Positions 8,220-16,602 of a stretch of 45,343 bases of DNA are shown here, piece by piece (position 1 is the first letter of the stretch; every line of letters begins with the position of its first letter). The notes below the pieces were generated by a model. It searched no databases and had not been told where the DNA came from. It was given only the letters and a program-made list of their open reading frames with translations. The stretch is from NCBI GenBank assembly GCA_021733925.1, contig JAIPJY010000057.1:1-45343 (forward strand), read 5' to 3'. This DNA comes from Prosthecobacter sp. GTDB taxonomy: Bacteria > Verrucomicrobiota > Verrucomicrobiia > Verrucomicrobiales > Verrucomicrobiaceae. A program made the position numbers and the translations under genes.

Positions 8220-11200
8220 TCACGGCTGATCGATGGTGCTGGAGATGTCCACGGGGGGCTCGCCGGCTATTTCCTTTTCGACGGGTTGTACTTTGATTTC
8301 GACGTTCACGGGGACGGCTCGGAGGCCTTCGATGATGCGTTGCAGGCGCTCGATGGTGACGTCGGACAGGGTGGGCTTGCTGACGGCTTGCTCGATCTTT
8401 TCCAGGCCGAGGGTGAAGGCGTTCATGTGGCCGGTGATGCGGTTGATGGGATCGTTTTCGCCAGCGCCGCCGGTGAGGAGGTTGCGTTTGAAGGTGCTCT
8501 TAATTTCGGTCCAGCGAATGGTGTCGGCAGGGGTGGAGAGGGCGTTGATCTCGCGCCATTTGAGGAGGTTTGATTCTGCGGCCTGGCTGAGGGTTTGGGC
8601 TTCGCCGCGATAGTGATCGGCGATCAGGCTGGCAACTTCGGCGTCGGTCATGAGCGGGAGGATTTTCTCCGCGATCTTGTTCATGTTGCGGTAGCTGCCC
8701 TGGAGCTTGAACGGGGGCTCGGTGCGGTAGGCGTCCTCCATGGCGGCGCTGCGTACGTATTCCTGATTCACGCGCAGGATGATCTCGCGCACGTGGAGGA
8801 GTTTTTCCATGACGACGACGCCTTCGTTGATCTCCTCGGCGCTGTAGCTGCCTTCAAACTCGACGCCTTCACGGGTGCCGGTTTGAGCGACTTTTAAAAC
8901 GGCGAGGGCATCGGCATGACTGCGTGCGGAGATGCGTGCCAGTGTGGCATTGCTGGTGAGGCAGTTTTCGATGTAGCTGTCTTTGAAGACTTCCGCATGA
9001 CCACCGAGGATATCGCCGAGATTGTAGGTGTCGGCGCGGTTGGCGAGCATGTCGGGCACCTGGAATTTTCCGCCGACTTCGGTGTAGGGATTGCCGGCCA
9101 TGACGACGGCGACTTTGCGGCCTCGGAGGTCGTAGGTTTTGGCTTCTCCTTTGAAGACGCCTTCGATCTTGCGAGTGCCGTCGCAGAGGGAGATGAATTT
9201 TTGCAGGAACTCGGGGTTCGTGTGCTGAATGTCATCGACGTAGATCATGACATTGTCGCCCATCTCGAAGGCGAGGTTGAGCTTCTCGACTTCTTCACGC
9301 GCGCTGGCGTTGGCGGCCTCGGCGGGGTCCAATGAGGTGACTTTGTGGCCGAGGGCGGGGCCGTTGATTTTGACCAGCGTGATGCCGAGGCGGCTGGCGA
9401 CGTATTCCATGAGCGTCGTTTTGCCGTAACCGGGCGGTGAGATGAGCAGGAGCATGCCCATGCGGTCGGTGCGGGTGTCCTTGCCTGCGGCACCGAGTTG
9501 TTTCGCGAGGTTGGCACCGATGAGCGGCAGATAGACTTGATCGATAAGGCGGTTGCGCACGAAGGAGCTGAGCACGCCTGCTTTGAACTGGTCGAGACGC
9601 AGTTCACGGCGGCGGGTGTCGGCGAGGCGATGCTTGAGCGACTGGAAGGCTTCAAACGCAGGCACGACGTCGGCTTCGTAGCGTTGCAGGCGCGTGGTGA
9701 ACTCGTGGTAGTTGAGTTCGAGTTTCGCTTCGGCGATGCGTGCGTGGGTGCCGATCAAATCGATGATTGTGGCATGTGCCGTTGGCTCGGTGGGGATCGC
9801 CGCTGGCGGCTGATCGTTGGTCACGACCATGGCTGCCGTTTCGACGAGCACGTCGGGGGCGGTGGAGGGATTCAGTGCGGTGATCCACTCGAGGGCGATT
9901 TCGAATGCGAGCAGCGGCAGCGCGGCGAGTGAGGCTAGAGTTTCTTCGAACTCCTTGGTGGCGTGTTTGACGGTGAGTTCTCTGCGGAAATCATGCAGCA
10001 GCTTGATGGCGGCAACGGAACGAGTGAAGTGATGCTTTGACTGGAGTTCGTCGAGGAGGCAGGCGGTGATTTGCAGCGGCGATGCTTGCGGTGGTGTACT
10101 GCCCAACAGAGTTACGACACGTTTTACCAAATCGTTATCGACTGATGCATTCGAGATGCCGAGAAGATCGCGCATGCGCCCCTTGGACTGCATGCGTGCC
10201 GTGAGGGCTTTTTTCGCGTCATCCTCGGGCCAGGCGTGCCAGAAGAGGCGAGCGTAGCCGCGGGCGGCGGGGGAATGGCGGAGGAGGCCGAGGGCTTGCT
10301 GCATTTCGCGCAGGGGTTTCAGCAAGAGAGAGGCGTCGTGATCGTGCACGCCCTTGGTGTAGCCTTCGTGATAGCGCTGGGCCATGAAGGTGGCCACGTC
10401 GTCGCTGGCACCGGTTTTGAGCATCTGCCAGGCGAGGTATTCGGCGCGATAGACGTCTGCGTTTTCCGAGACGACGGGCTGATCCCAGACACTGCGCTGG
10501 GTTGCGAGTTCCGCGTTTTCGACGGTCTCGAAGAAACGGGTGCCGGTGAGGTGGAAGGCGAGTGAATTGTCGCGCGGGAGGATGGTGAGCTCCAGCGGCT
10601 GCTTGTTCACGCTGAACTGATGCTGGCCGAGCTGGATGAGGTCGCCACCGCCGACGAAGATCTCCGACTTGTCGCGGATCTGCTTGATGGAATCCTGCTG
10701 GACGGTCTTGAGGCGGGTTTGCAGTTCGTCGGCGCGGACGCTGTCGCCGATCTTGCGCAGTTCTTCGATGAGGTCGCGCAGCTTGGCGACCATGGCATCG
10801 GAGGCGAGCCAGGCGTGGACTTCTTCGGGTTTGGCGAAGTTGGCGAGGCGGTTGCGGATGCTGGTGAGGATGCGTTCGGCGGACTGGCCGAGGCTGCCGC
10901 AACGGCGGTTCAAGGCATCGCTGAGGCTCTGACGTCGCGACTCGAAGGCGGACTGCACCTCTTCGCGCTTCTTGATCAGTTCGGCGGCGTAGTCGTCGAA
11001 GTCGGAGAAGCGGGTCTCCATTTCCTCGATTTGTACGAGCACGCGGGTGAGCGATTCGTCGCACTTCTCCGGAGTGGTCGCGACTTCGAGGTAGTTCAGG
11101 ACGCTCTGGCTGAGGAGGCTGAGCTGGGCTTGGAACTGCGCTGCACCTTCGGTGCGAGCGAGGTCGTTGCGACGGTTGCGCAGCACGCTGCGCACCTGGT

Positions 11201-13202
11201 TGAGTTGCGCGAAGAGTGTCGAGATGCCTTCGATGATCCGGGTGGTCTCGGTGGCGTCTTCAATCTTGAGGCCGCTGACAATGGCGGTGAGCATTTCGAG
11301 CTCGCTGCTGGATTTGGCGAGCGCTTCTTCGACGGCCTGGGCCTCGGTGACTTTTGCCAGTGCTGGAACGAGGGCCTGCTGTTCGGTGATCTGTTTGCGA
11401 TAAGGATCGAGCGACTCCGGCTTCAGCAAGAAGGTGACGCATTTGGCGGAGAGCTTGTCCGCGCCTTCGGCCACCGCCTTGTCCATGCGGTCGATTTCGG
11501 TGGCGTCGGTGTAGCGGACATCGCGCAGGGCGATGATCTGGCCGCGCAGCTCACGCAGGGAGGTGAGGAGCTGTACGAAACCGAGGATGTCGGAGGGGTC
11601 GGTGTTGGCGGCGGCGTTGAGCGCCTTCTGTGATTTCTCCTGCAGCGCTGATGTTTGATCAGCCGCCGTCTTGCGCATGCGGCTGACTTTTTCGAACTCA
11701 CCCAGGGCGGCCTCGGCGGTGGTCTTGATCTCAATGAGTGTGGTTTTGAGATCGTGGGTCTCTTCGCGGCCGACCCAGAAATAGCTGTCGGCAATGTCGC
11801 CGCAGGAGCGGGCGAGTTCGACGTAGAGGCCGGAGAAGGAATCGTCTTTGGAGAGCAGTGTGAGCACGCCGTGGCACTCGGCCATGGCGCGGACGATTTC
11901 GGCGTTGCCGATTTTGCTGAGGAAAGTCTGCGAGGCTTTGGCTTCGCTGACATCTGCGGACATGAAAGGTGTGCGCCAGACCTGGACGACGTGGTGCTTG
12001 CGCGGCTCGGCATCGGCCTCGAAGAGCACGAGTTCACCGCTGGGGAAGAGACTGAAGCCGTGGCAGGGCTGTGGCGTGGCGACGCTCTGCGTGATGAGAT
12101 TGTAGCTGAGCAGCAGGTAGGAGCCGCTCTCCAGATGGCTGAAGACATAGAGAGTGTCCTCACCGTTGGCGGCGGGGATGCGCCTCTCAAAACGCATGGG
12201 CGGCAGGCCGGTTTCAAAGCGTTTTACTTCGCCGGTTTGCAGCACGTAGCCGTGCGGAAAGAGGATGCCGTGATCGTCCGGCAGGAGGACGCAGCTCTCG
12301 GCGATGCTGTCGATGCGATGCGCCTGGCGGGTGCGCTCGTTGAAGACGAGATGCCGCCACGTTTTTTCCTGATACGGCAGGACTTTGAGCAGGATGAGAT
12401 TGCCGACGATGGCGTAGTGCACCTCCGCGTCGTCGAGCGTCTGATCTTTGTTGTCGACGGGATCGCTGTAAATGCCGCGGCCGGTGTCGGTGTTGTTTTC
12501 CACCTTCACCGTGAGGTCGCCGCCGATGGTCTCGACGAAGACGCGGTCCTCGATGCTGATGTGCGGGTGCGTGCCGTGGATGTACATGTCCCGCGTCGCA
12601 CGCTTCCATTCAAACTCCTGCGGCGTGGGGAAAACGAATTCGTGCTCGCTGCGGTTGCCGAGGTATTTGAGCGTGCCGCTCTCATCGTCCACGAGCCACT
12701 TGAAGGTCTTCACCTCGGTGGCGCGCTGGCCGACCTGAAAGCCCAGGTAGAGATGCGGGCCGATGCGGTGGAACTTCAGGAAGGAGGCGTGCTTGTAGTA
12801 ATTGTAGAGGTAGGCGAAGTCATCCGCGAACTGTGGATCGCTGAGCAGGTTGTCTTTGTTGGGATGAAAGCTGTGATCGTCGTCATGCAGGTCATACACG
12901 GCGAACACGTCCTCGATGCGCATGGTGCTGCGCAGGCCGAGGTGTACATTGTAGCCAAAGAGGAAACGGTGCGGGCCGATGGCGGCAAGATCGCGCGGCA
13001 GGCAGTTGTTGTCCGTCGTCAGCCGTGAGGTGGCGAGCAGGGCCGTCTCAATGCCGCCGAACTCCGCCTTGCGGTCGGTGTTCAGCAGATCCAGCCGCCG
13101 CTGCAATTCGGAGCCGTGCTTGTTGAGGCGCTTACGAATGACTTCGTAAGCGCCGGCTTCGAGCTGCGGGGAGGGTTGGGGAGTTGGGGGCGTGTCGGCC
13201 AT
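8220..13202 (-). CDS. DUF3686-type giant AAA ATPase of a flotillin operon
   Basis: 1660 residues. The N-terminal third (about 30-480) is a beta-rich region of the kind annotated DUF3686 in so-called DNA repair ATPases, with SFHPNKDNLLSDPQF and similar motifs. A long helical, coiled-coil-rich middle (about 490-850) follows. The C-terminal AAA+ module has Walker A PPGYGKTT (GKT at 1260-1262), Walker B MIYVDD (acidic pair 1323-1324) and sensor-1 asparagine in VVMAGNPY. Despite the family name I know of no proof that it repairs DNA. Relatives are found beside flotillin and YqiJ-like genes, as here, suggesting a membrane-linked remodelling ATPase. The start is MADTPP; no Shine-Dalgarno precedes it and a REP hairpin ends 21 bases upstream on the template. 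The transposase module separates it from the flotillin gene. Confidence 0.88.
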   Translation of the reverse strand: MADTPPTPQPSPQLEAGAYEVIRKRLNKHGSELQRRLDLLNTDRKAEFGGIETALLATSRLTTDNNCLPRDLAAIGPHRFLFGYNVHLGLRSTMRIEDVFAVYDLHDDDHSFHPNKDNLLSDPQFADDFAYLYNYYKHASFLKFHRIGPHLYLGFQVGQRATEVKTFKWLVDDESGTLKYLGNRSEHEFVFPTPQEFEWKRATRDMYIHGTHPHISIEDRVFVETIGGDLTVKVENNTDTGRGIYSDPVDNKDQTLDDAEVHYAIVGNLILLKVLPYQEKTWRHLVFNERTRQAHRIDSIAESCVLLPDDHGILFPHGYVLQTGEVKRFETGLPPMRFERRIPAANGEDTLYVFSHLESGSYLLLSYNLITQSVATPQPCHGFSLFPSGELVLFEADAEPRKHHVVQVWRTPFMSADVSEAKASQTFLSKIGNAEIVRAMAECHGVLTLLSKDDSFSGLYVELARSCGDIADSYFWVGREETHDLKTTLIEIKTTAEAALGEFEKVSRMRKTAADQTSALQEKSQKALNAAANTDPSDILGFVQLLTSLRELRGQIIALRDVRYTDATEIDRMDKAVAEGADKLSAKCVTFLLKPESLDPYRKQITEQQALVPALAKVTEAQAVEEALAKSSSELEMLTAIVSGLKIEDATETTRIIEGISTLFAQLNQVRSVLRNRRNDLARTEGAAQFQAQLSLLSQSVLNYLEVATTPEKCDESLTRVLVQIEEMETRFSDFDDYAAELIKKREEVQSAFESRRQSLSDALNRRCGSLGQSAERILTSIRNRLANFAKPEEVHAWLASDAMVAKLRDLIEELRKIGDSVRADELQTRLKTVQQDSIKQIRDKSEIFVGGGDLIQLGQHQFSVNKQPLELTILPRDNSLAFHLTGTRFFETVENAELATQRSVWDQPVVSENADVYRAEYLAWQMLKTGASDDVATFMAQRYHEGYTKGVHDHDASLLLKPLREMQQALGLLRHSPAARGYARLFWHAWPEDDAKKALTARMQSKGRMRDLLGISNASVDNDLVKRVVTLLGSTPPQASPLQITACLLDELQSKHHFTRSVAAIKLLHDFRRELTVKHATKEFEETLASLAALPLLAFEIALEWITALNPSTAPDVLVETAAMVVTNDQPPAAIPTEPTAHATIIDLIGTHARIAEAKLELNYHEFTTRLQRYEADVVPAFEAFQSLKHRLADTRRRELRLDQFKAGVLSSFVRNRLIDQVYLPLIGANLAKQLGAAGKDTRTDRMGMLLLISPPGYGKTTLMEYVASRLGITLVKINGPALGHKVTSLDPAEAANASAREEVEKLNLAFEMGDNVMIYVDDIQHTNPEFLQKFISLCDGTRKIEGVFKGEAKTYDLRGRKVAVVMAGNPYTEVGGKFQVPDMLANRADTYNLGDILGGHAEVFKDSYIENCLTSNATLARISARSHADALAVLKVAQTGTREGVEFEGSYSAEEINEGVVVMEKLLHVREIILRVNQEYVRSAAMEDAYRTEPPFKLQGSYRNMNKIAEKILPLMTDAEVASLIADHYRGEAQTLSQAAESNLLKWREINALSTPADTIRWTEIKSTFKRNLLTGGAGENDPINRITGHMNAFTLGLEKIEQAVSKPTLSDVTIERLQRIIEGLRAVPVNVEIKVQPVEKEIAGEPPVDISSTIDQP

Positions 13203-13221
13203 TAGGGGCGGTTTAAAGATT

Positions 13222-13336
13222 CAGAACCCCGTTGGGGTTCCGGGGAATAGGGTGGTGCGGGGCTGGCCGGCGTACCAGGGTAGGTTCGCTGAGGCTCACC
13301 AACCCTTCGCTATGATGCGGAAGCCCTTTGGGCTTC
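13222..13336 (+). repeat. REP-like unit, left of transposase, forward
   Basis: GAACCCC-GTT-GGGGTTC (13224-13240), then a stem from TACCAGGGT to ACCCTTCGCTATGATGC (about 13273-13318), then GAAGCCC-TTT-GGGCTTC (13320-13336). Full three-hairpin architecture. Confidence 0.85.
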
Positions 13337-13345
13337 AATGCAGTT

Positions 13346-13455
13346 GTGTCCTGAAGGGACACCGAATCATAGCGAAGGGTTGCGGCGTAGCCGCTACCCT
13401 GGAGAGGCTGGGCGATGACGATGTGGCCAAGGGCGGAACCCCAATGGGGTTCCGC
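13346..13455 (-). repeat. REP-like unit, left of transposase, inverted
   Basis: The same architecture read on the minus strand: GCGGAACCCC-ATT-GGGGTTCCGC (13433-13455); a stem AGGGT-GCGGC pairing with GCCGC-ACCCT across one mismatch (about 13376-13400); core TTCGCTATGAT; and a divergent last hairpin GTGTCC/GGACAC (13346-13362). With the forward unit to its left it forms a BIME-like inverted pair. Confidence 0.8.
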
Positions 13456-13509
13456 ATCGGCTTGGTGGAATTGTGTTTGCGAAGAACGAGAGATGTCGAA
13501 CGATGTGGG

Positions 13510-13965
13510 ATGCCCCAATCGCTGGCCAACATGATCGTGCATCTGGTGTTTTCGACGAGGGACAGGGAGGCGTGGTTTGCGGATGCGGAGAAGATGAATT
13601 CCGTGCACGCTTACTTGGGTGGCGTTTCGGCGACGTTGGAATGTCCGAGCATCGCCATTGGTGGCGTGGCGGATCATGTGCATATCCTGGCGCGGATGAG
13701 CCGCACGATTTCGCTGGCGGAGTGGGTCAAGGAGTTGAAACGCGCCAGTACGGTGTGGATGCAGAAGGAGTGGCCGGAGTTTGCGACATTTCACTGGCAG
13801 GCCGGATACGGTGCGTTTTCTGTGAGCCAGTCGAACACGGATGCGGTGGTGGAGTATGTGCACCATCAGGCGGAGCATCATCGGACGAAAACGTTTCAGG
13901 ATGAGTTCCGTGCCTTGTTGAAGAAACACGGCGTTGCGTGGGATGAACGGTATGTATGGGATTGA
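13510..13965 (+). CDS. REP-associated tyrosine transposase (IS200-like, HUH)
   Basis: 151 residues, the normal size for an IS200/RAYT-type Y1 transposase. The HUH metal-binding motif is HVHIL (His56, His58), the catalytic tyrosine is Tyr116 in VEYVHHQ, and Gln120 is in the Y-x3-Q arrangement known from TnpA of IS608. Flanking family features include an N-terminal strand MIVHLVFSTRDR, WQAGYGAFSVSQS just before the tyrosine helix, and HHRTKTFQDEFR after it. These enzymes nick and rejoin single-stranded DNA at hairpins. All catalytic residues are present, so it may be active. A longer reading from 13192 would run through two REP units and is rejected. No accessory tnpB is present. Confidence 0.9.
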   Translation: MPQSLANMIVHLVFSTRDREAWFADAEKMNSVHAYLGGVSATLECPSIAIGGVADHVHILARMSRTISLAEWVKELKRASTVWMQKEWPEFATFHWQAGYGAFSVSQSNTDAVVEYVHHQAEHHRTKTFQDEFRALLKKHGVAWDERYVWD

Positions 13966-13990
13966 GGGGAACGTTTTGGCGGAAGCCGAT

Positions 13991-14105
13991 GCGGAACCCC
14001 GTTGGGGTTCCGTGGTTGGGAGCGTTGGGTTATTGGCCATGTACCAGGGTAGGCTCGCTAAGGCTCGCCAACCCTTCGCTATGATGCGGAAGCCCTTTGG
14101 GCTTC
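13991..14105 (+). repeat. REP-like unit, right of transposase, copy 1
   Basis: GGAACCCC-GTT-GGGGTTCC (13993-14011), stem TACCAGGGT...ACCCTTCGCTATGATGC, then GAAGCCC-TTT-GGGCTTC (14089-14105). Nearly identical to the forward unit at 13222. Confidence 0.85.
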
Positions 14106-14158
14106 GTGATGCGGAGATGGTGCGAGGATCTTTCTCGTCGCGGAGAGATTGCAGGGCA

Positions 14159-14222
14159 TGCCAGGGCAGGCTCGCTAAGGCTCGCCAACCCTTCGCTATG
14201 ATGCGGAAGCCCTTTGGGCTTC
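14159..14222 (+). repeat. REP-like unit, right of transposase, copy 2 (lacks first hairpin)
   Basis: The second and third modules only: CCAGGGCAGGCTCGC...CAACCCTTCGCTATGATGC, then GAAGCCC-TTT-GGGCTTC (14206-14222). The GGAACCCC hairpin is absent, so it is a shorter unit. The stretch 14106-14158 between copies holds nothing I recognise, and 14223-14294 only leads into the small gene on the other strand. Confidence 0.8.
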
Positions 14223-14294
14223 GTGAGGCTGATGCGATGCAAAAGGGGCGGTTCATAGCAGATGGGTCAATATCACCTGATGTGATCGCGTGGA

Positions 14295-14480
14295 TCAGGC
14301 ATTTGGATTCATCCAGACGAGTCTGAGGAACCACGCGGAATGGAGGAGAACGAGCAATACTACCCAGCCAGAGGTGTCTGCATGCAGCATCAAGGGGATG
14401 GAGGAAAGGGCGAGGAAGGTCCAAAGGATCTTCCCCGCTGTGCTCCAAGACTTGCATGCGGATTGAGGCGTCGCGTTCAT
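14295..14480 (-). CDS. Probable small membrane protein of the flotillin operon
   Basis: 61 residues beginning 13 bases after the flotillin stop codon on the same strand. Residues about 17-32 and 37-56 are hydrophobic, giving two membrane helices, the second rich in Leu, Val and Trp. I recognise no family. Position and hydrophobicity support a real gene; its closeness to repeat DNA and short length keep confidence moderate. It may have been the penultimate gene of the operon before the transposase module arrived. Confidence 0.5.
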   Translation of the reverse strand: MNATPQSACKSWSTAGKILWTFLALSSIPLMLHADTSGWVVLLVLLHSAWFLRLVWMNPNA

Positions 14481-14493
14481 CGGAATGCCCCGG

Positions 14494-16578
14494 CTACTTC
14501 TTTGCCGCCTTGGCTGCGAGGAGGCTGCTGACGGTCTGCTCGGCGAGGCCGAAGCGGGAGGCGGCGCCGATCATGCCGGTGAGTTTGTTTAAGGTGGTGG
14601 CGTCGGGGTTGAGGCCGATGAGCTTGGAGAAGAGGGCGCTGAGGGTGAGGTTCTTCGTGTCTTCGGAGGTGAGGCCGAACTGATCGATGATGTTTTTGAG
14701 CTGGGATTTGAAGTAGTCGGGATCGCCGGTGAAGAAGGTTTCCTTCACGTCGGTGAGGGTGCGGCTGCCTTCGACCATGCGGTCGATGGCGCGGGCGTTG
14801 CCGATGGCGTTGGTGATCTTGTCGAAGAACTGGCTTTCGCCGCCGATGATTTCGATCTTGGCGGACTTCATGGCCTCGCCAAGCACGTTGGCCTGGGCGG
14901 CGGCGATGTCCTTCTGGATGTTGATCTGCGCGAGCTCGATGGCTTTCTCCTTGTCGAGAGTGAGCTTGAATTCTTCGTGTTCGCGTCCGGCGTTTTCGAG
15001 GAGCTTCATGGCCTGCGCCTTCTTGGTGATGCCATCGGCTTCCGCAGCGAGTTTGAGCTGCGTGACTTCGGCATCCGCGGTGCCCTGCTTCTGCGAGGCT
15101 TCGGCTTTGGCAAGCATGACCTGGGCTTCTCCGAGGCCGATGGCGGCGGAGGTGGCGGTTTTGCCTTCGGCGAAGGATTTCTCGGCGGCGGCGTCTTTGG
15201 AGGCGGACTCCTGACGGGCTTCGGCGAGGGTGAGCAACTCCTGAGCGTGAAGCTCGGCGGACTGTTTGGCGGCCTCGGCGGCTTTGACGGTGGTGAAGGC
15301 GGCCTGTTCGGCGGCGAGCTGGGCGGATTGCTTGGAGGCTTCGGCTTCTTTGATTTTCTGGATGAGCTGCTCCTGGGCGTTTTTCTCAGCGTTGGTGAGA
15401 GCGACCTGCTTCTCGCGGTCGGCGGTGGCGAAGGCTTCGGCGTCCTTCATCTTCTGCTGCTCGATGACGACGGTTTTTTCGAGGGCCACGCGGTCTTTGA
15501 TGACCTCCTGGATATTCTTTTTCTCCACTTCGACGGCCTTCTCCTTCTCGATGGATTTGAGCGTGGTGACGCGCTCGCGGTCGATGATTTCGAGATCGCG
15601 ATCACGGGTGACGCGCTCGATTTCGACGGCGTCGGTGCGCTCCTTGTTGCGCTGGGCGACGAGGACCTGGCGGTCTTTGTTCTCCGTGGCGATGGCGATT
15701 TCTTCGTCGGCAGAGATGTTGGCGCGCTGAGATTTAAGGCGTTCCTCGGACTGCACTTTGGAGGTTTCGGCTTCTTCGCGAGCTTTGACGCTTTCGACAT
15801 CGCGCTTCTGCTTCGCTTCGGTTTCAGCGAGCTGGCGTTCGAGTTCGAGGATGGCTTCACGGGCCTGAACGTCCTGCTGTTTGATGACCTTTTCCTTGTC
15901 GCGCTGGATGTTGTTGGAGAGCTTGGCCTGAGCGGCGGTGAGCTCGGTGATTTTCTTGATGCCCTCGGCGTCGAGGATGTTATCGGGATCGAGGTTTTCG
16001 AGGCGTGTTTGTTCGAGGAAGTCGATGGCGCAGTCGTCGAGGGTGAAGCCGTTGAGGTCGGTGCCGATGACCTTGAGGATCTCGCTCTTGAAATGATCGC
16101 GCTCATTGTAGAGCTGGACGAATTCGAAGCGTTTGCCCACGGTCTTGAGCGCTTCGGAGAATTTGGCGTCAAACAGCACGCGGATGGTGTCCACGGTGCT
16201 GGCGCGAGTGCAGCCGATGCTCTGGGCGACGCGCAGCACGTCTTCGGGTGTTTTGTTCACACGGACGAAGAAGGCGACCTTGATGTCGGCACGCAGGTTG
16301 TCTTTACAAATGAGGCCTTCCTGGGCTTTGCGCTCGATTTCGATGCGCTTCACCGAGATGTCCATGTACTCGGCCTGATGAGCCACTGGGATGACGATCA
16401 TGCCGTTGAAGGTCACCTTGGTGCCACCGATGCCGTTGCGCACGATGGCCTGGCCCTGCTGCACCTTGCGGAAGAACCGCGAGAACAGAATCAGGATGCC
16501 GAGAAAGATGCCGATGATGATGACACCGACAAGAAGGCTGCCTTCGAGCAGGAGAGCGAGGGGTAGGGTTGTGGTCAT
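14494..16578 (-). CDS. Flotillin-family SPFH/Band 7 protein, YqiK-like
   Basis: 694 residues. One N-terminal membrane helix (about 9-33) is followed by the SPFH domain (about 38-220), with GGTKVTFNGMIVIPVAHQAEYMD and ADIKVAFFVRV strands typical of the YqiK/flotillin branch. From about 230 to 600 runs a long Glu/Ala/Lys-rich coiled coil with repeated AEA patterns, and the C-terminus (about 600-694) is a helical oligomerisation region. Flotillins assemble into ring- or cage-like membrane scaffolds, so this protein probably forms the platform on which the DUF3686 ATPase works. It follows the YqiJ-like gene by 24 bases. The Gly/Glu-biased reading on the opposite strand is a shadow of the coiled coil. 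Confidence 0.92.
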   Translation of the reverse strand: MTTTLPLALLLEGSLLVGVIIIGIFLGILILFSRFFRKVQQGQAIVRNGIGGTKVTFNGMIVIPVAHQAEYMDISVKRIEIERKAQEGLICKDNLRADIKVAFFVRVNKTPEDVLRVAQSIGCTRASTVDTIRVLFDAKFSEALKTVGKRFEFVQLYNERDHFKSEILKVIGTDLNGFTLDDCAIDFLEQTRLENLDPDNILDAEGIKKITELTAAQAKLSNNIQRDKEKVIKQQDVQAREAILELERQLAETEAKQKRDVESVKAREEAETSKVQSEERLKSQRANISADEEIAIATENKDRQVLVAQRNKERTDAVEIERVTRDRDLEIIDRERVTTLKSIEKEKAVEVEKKNIQEVIKDRVALEKTVVIEQQKMKDAEAFATADREKQVALTNAEKNAQEQLIQKIKEAEASKQSAQLAAEQAAFTTVKAAEAAKQSAELHAQELLTLAEARQESASKDAAAEKSFAEGKTATSAAIGLGEAQVMLAKAEASQKQGTADAEVTQLKLAAEADGITKKAQAMKLLENAGREHEEFKLTLDKEKAIELAQINIQKDIAAAQANVLGEAMKSAKIEIIGGESQFFDKITNAIGNARAIDRMVEGSRTLTDVKETFFTGDPDYFKSQLKNIIDQFGLTSEDTKNLTLSALFSKLIGLNPDATTLNKLTGMIGAASRFGLAEQTVSSLLAAKAAKK

Positions 16579-16602
16579 AAAAGGGAGTGAGAGGTCGATG
16601 AG

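Larger units (their letters stand above)
13222..14222 (+). mobile_element. REP-associated tyrosine transposase module inside an operon
   Basis: One transposase gene with four palindromic repeat units: an inverted (convergent) pair at its left and two direct copies at its right. The whole block lies between the small membrane gene and the ATPase gene of the flotillin operon and is transcribed against them. No flanking direct duplication is seen, as expected for IS200/IS605-type single-strand transposition. The exact ends are unknown; the coordinates given span the outermost repeats. Confidence 0.7.

Noticed and set aside
11655-13028. Long plus-strand reading opposite the ATPase N-terminal region
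   Set aside because: Shadow of GC-rich coding DNA; no motif, while the minus-strand ATPase has clear family features.
13192-13509. N-terminal extension of the transposase to 257 residues
   Set aside because: The extension translates two palindromic repeat units; family length and domain start support 13510.
13222-14222. CRISPR array
   Set aside because: Repeats are few, palindromic, unevenly spaced and in both orientations, with no uniform spacers and no cas genes.
13213-14457. 414-codon minus-strand reading across the transposase and REP units
   Set aside because: It contains the repeats translated several times (KGLPHHSEG blocks) and the antisense of the transposase; not a protein.
14977-16566. 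Long open reading on the plus strand opposite the flotillin gene (529 codons)
   Set aside because: Composition is Gly/Asp/Leu-biased as expected from reading the complement of Glu/Ala/Lys codons; no domain, and the flotillin on the other strand is unmistakable.
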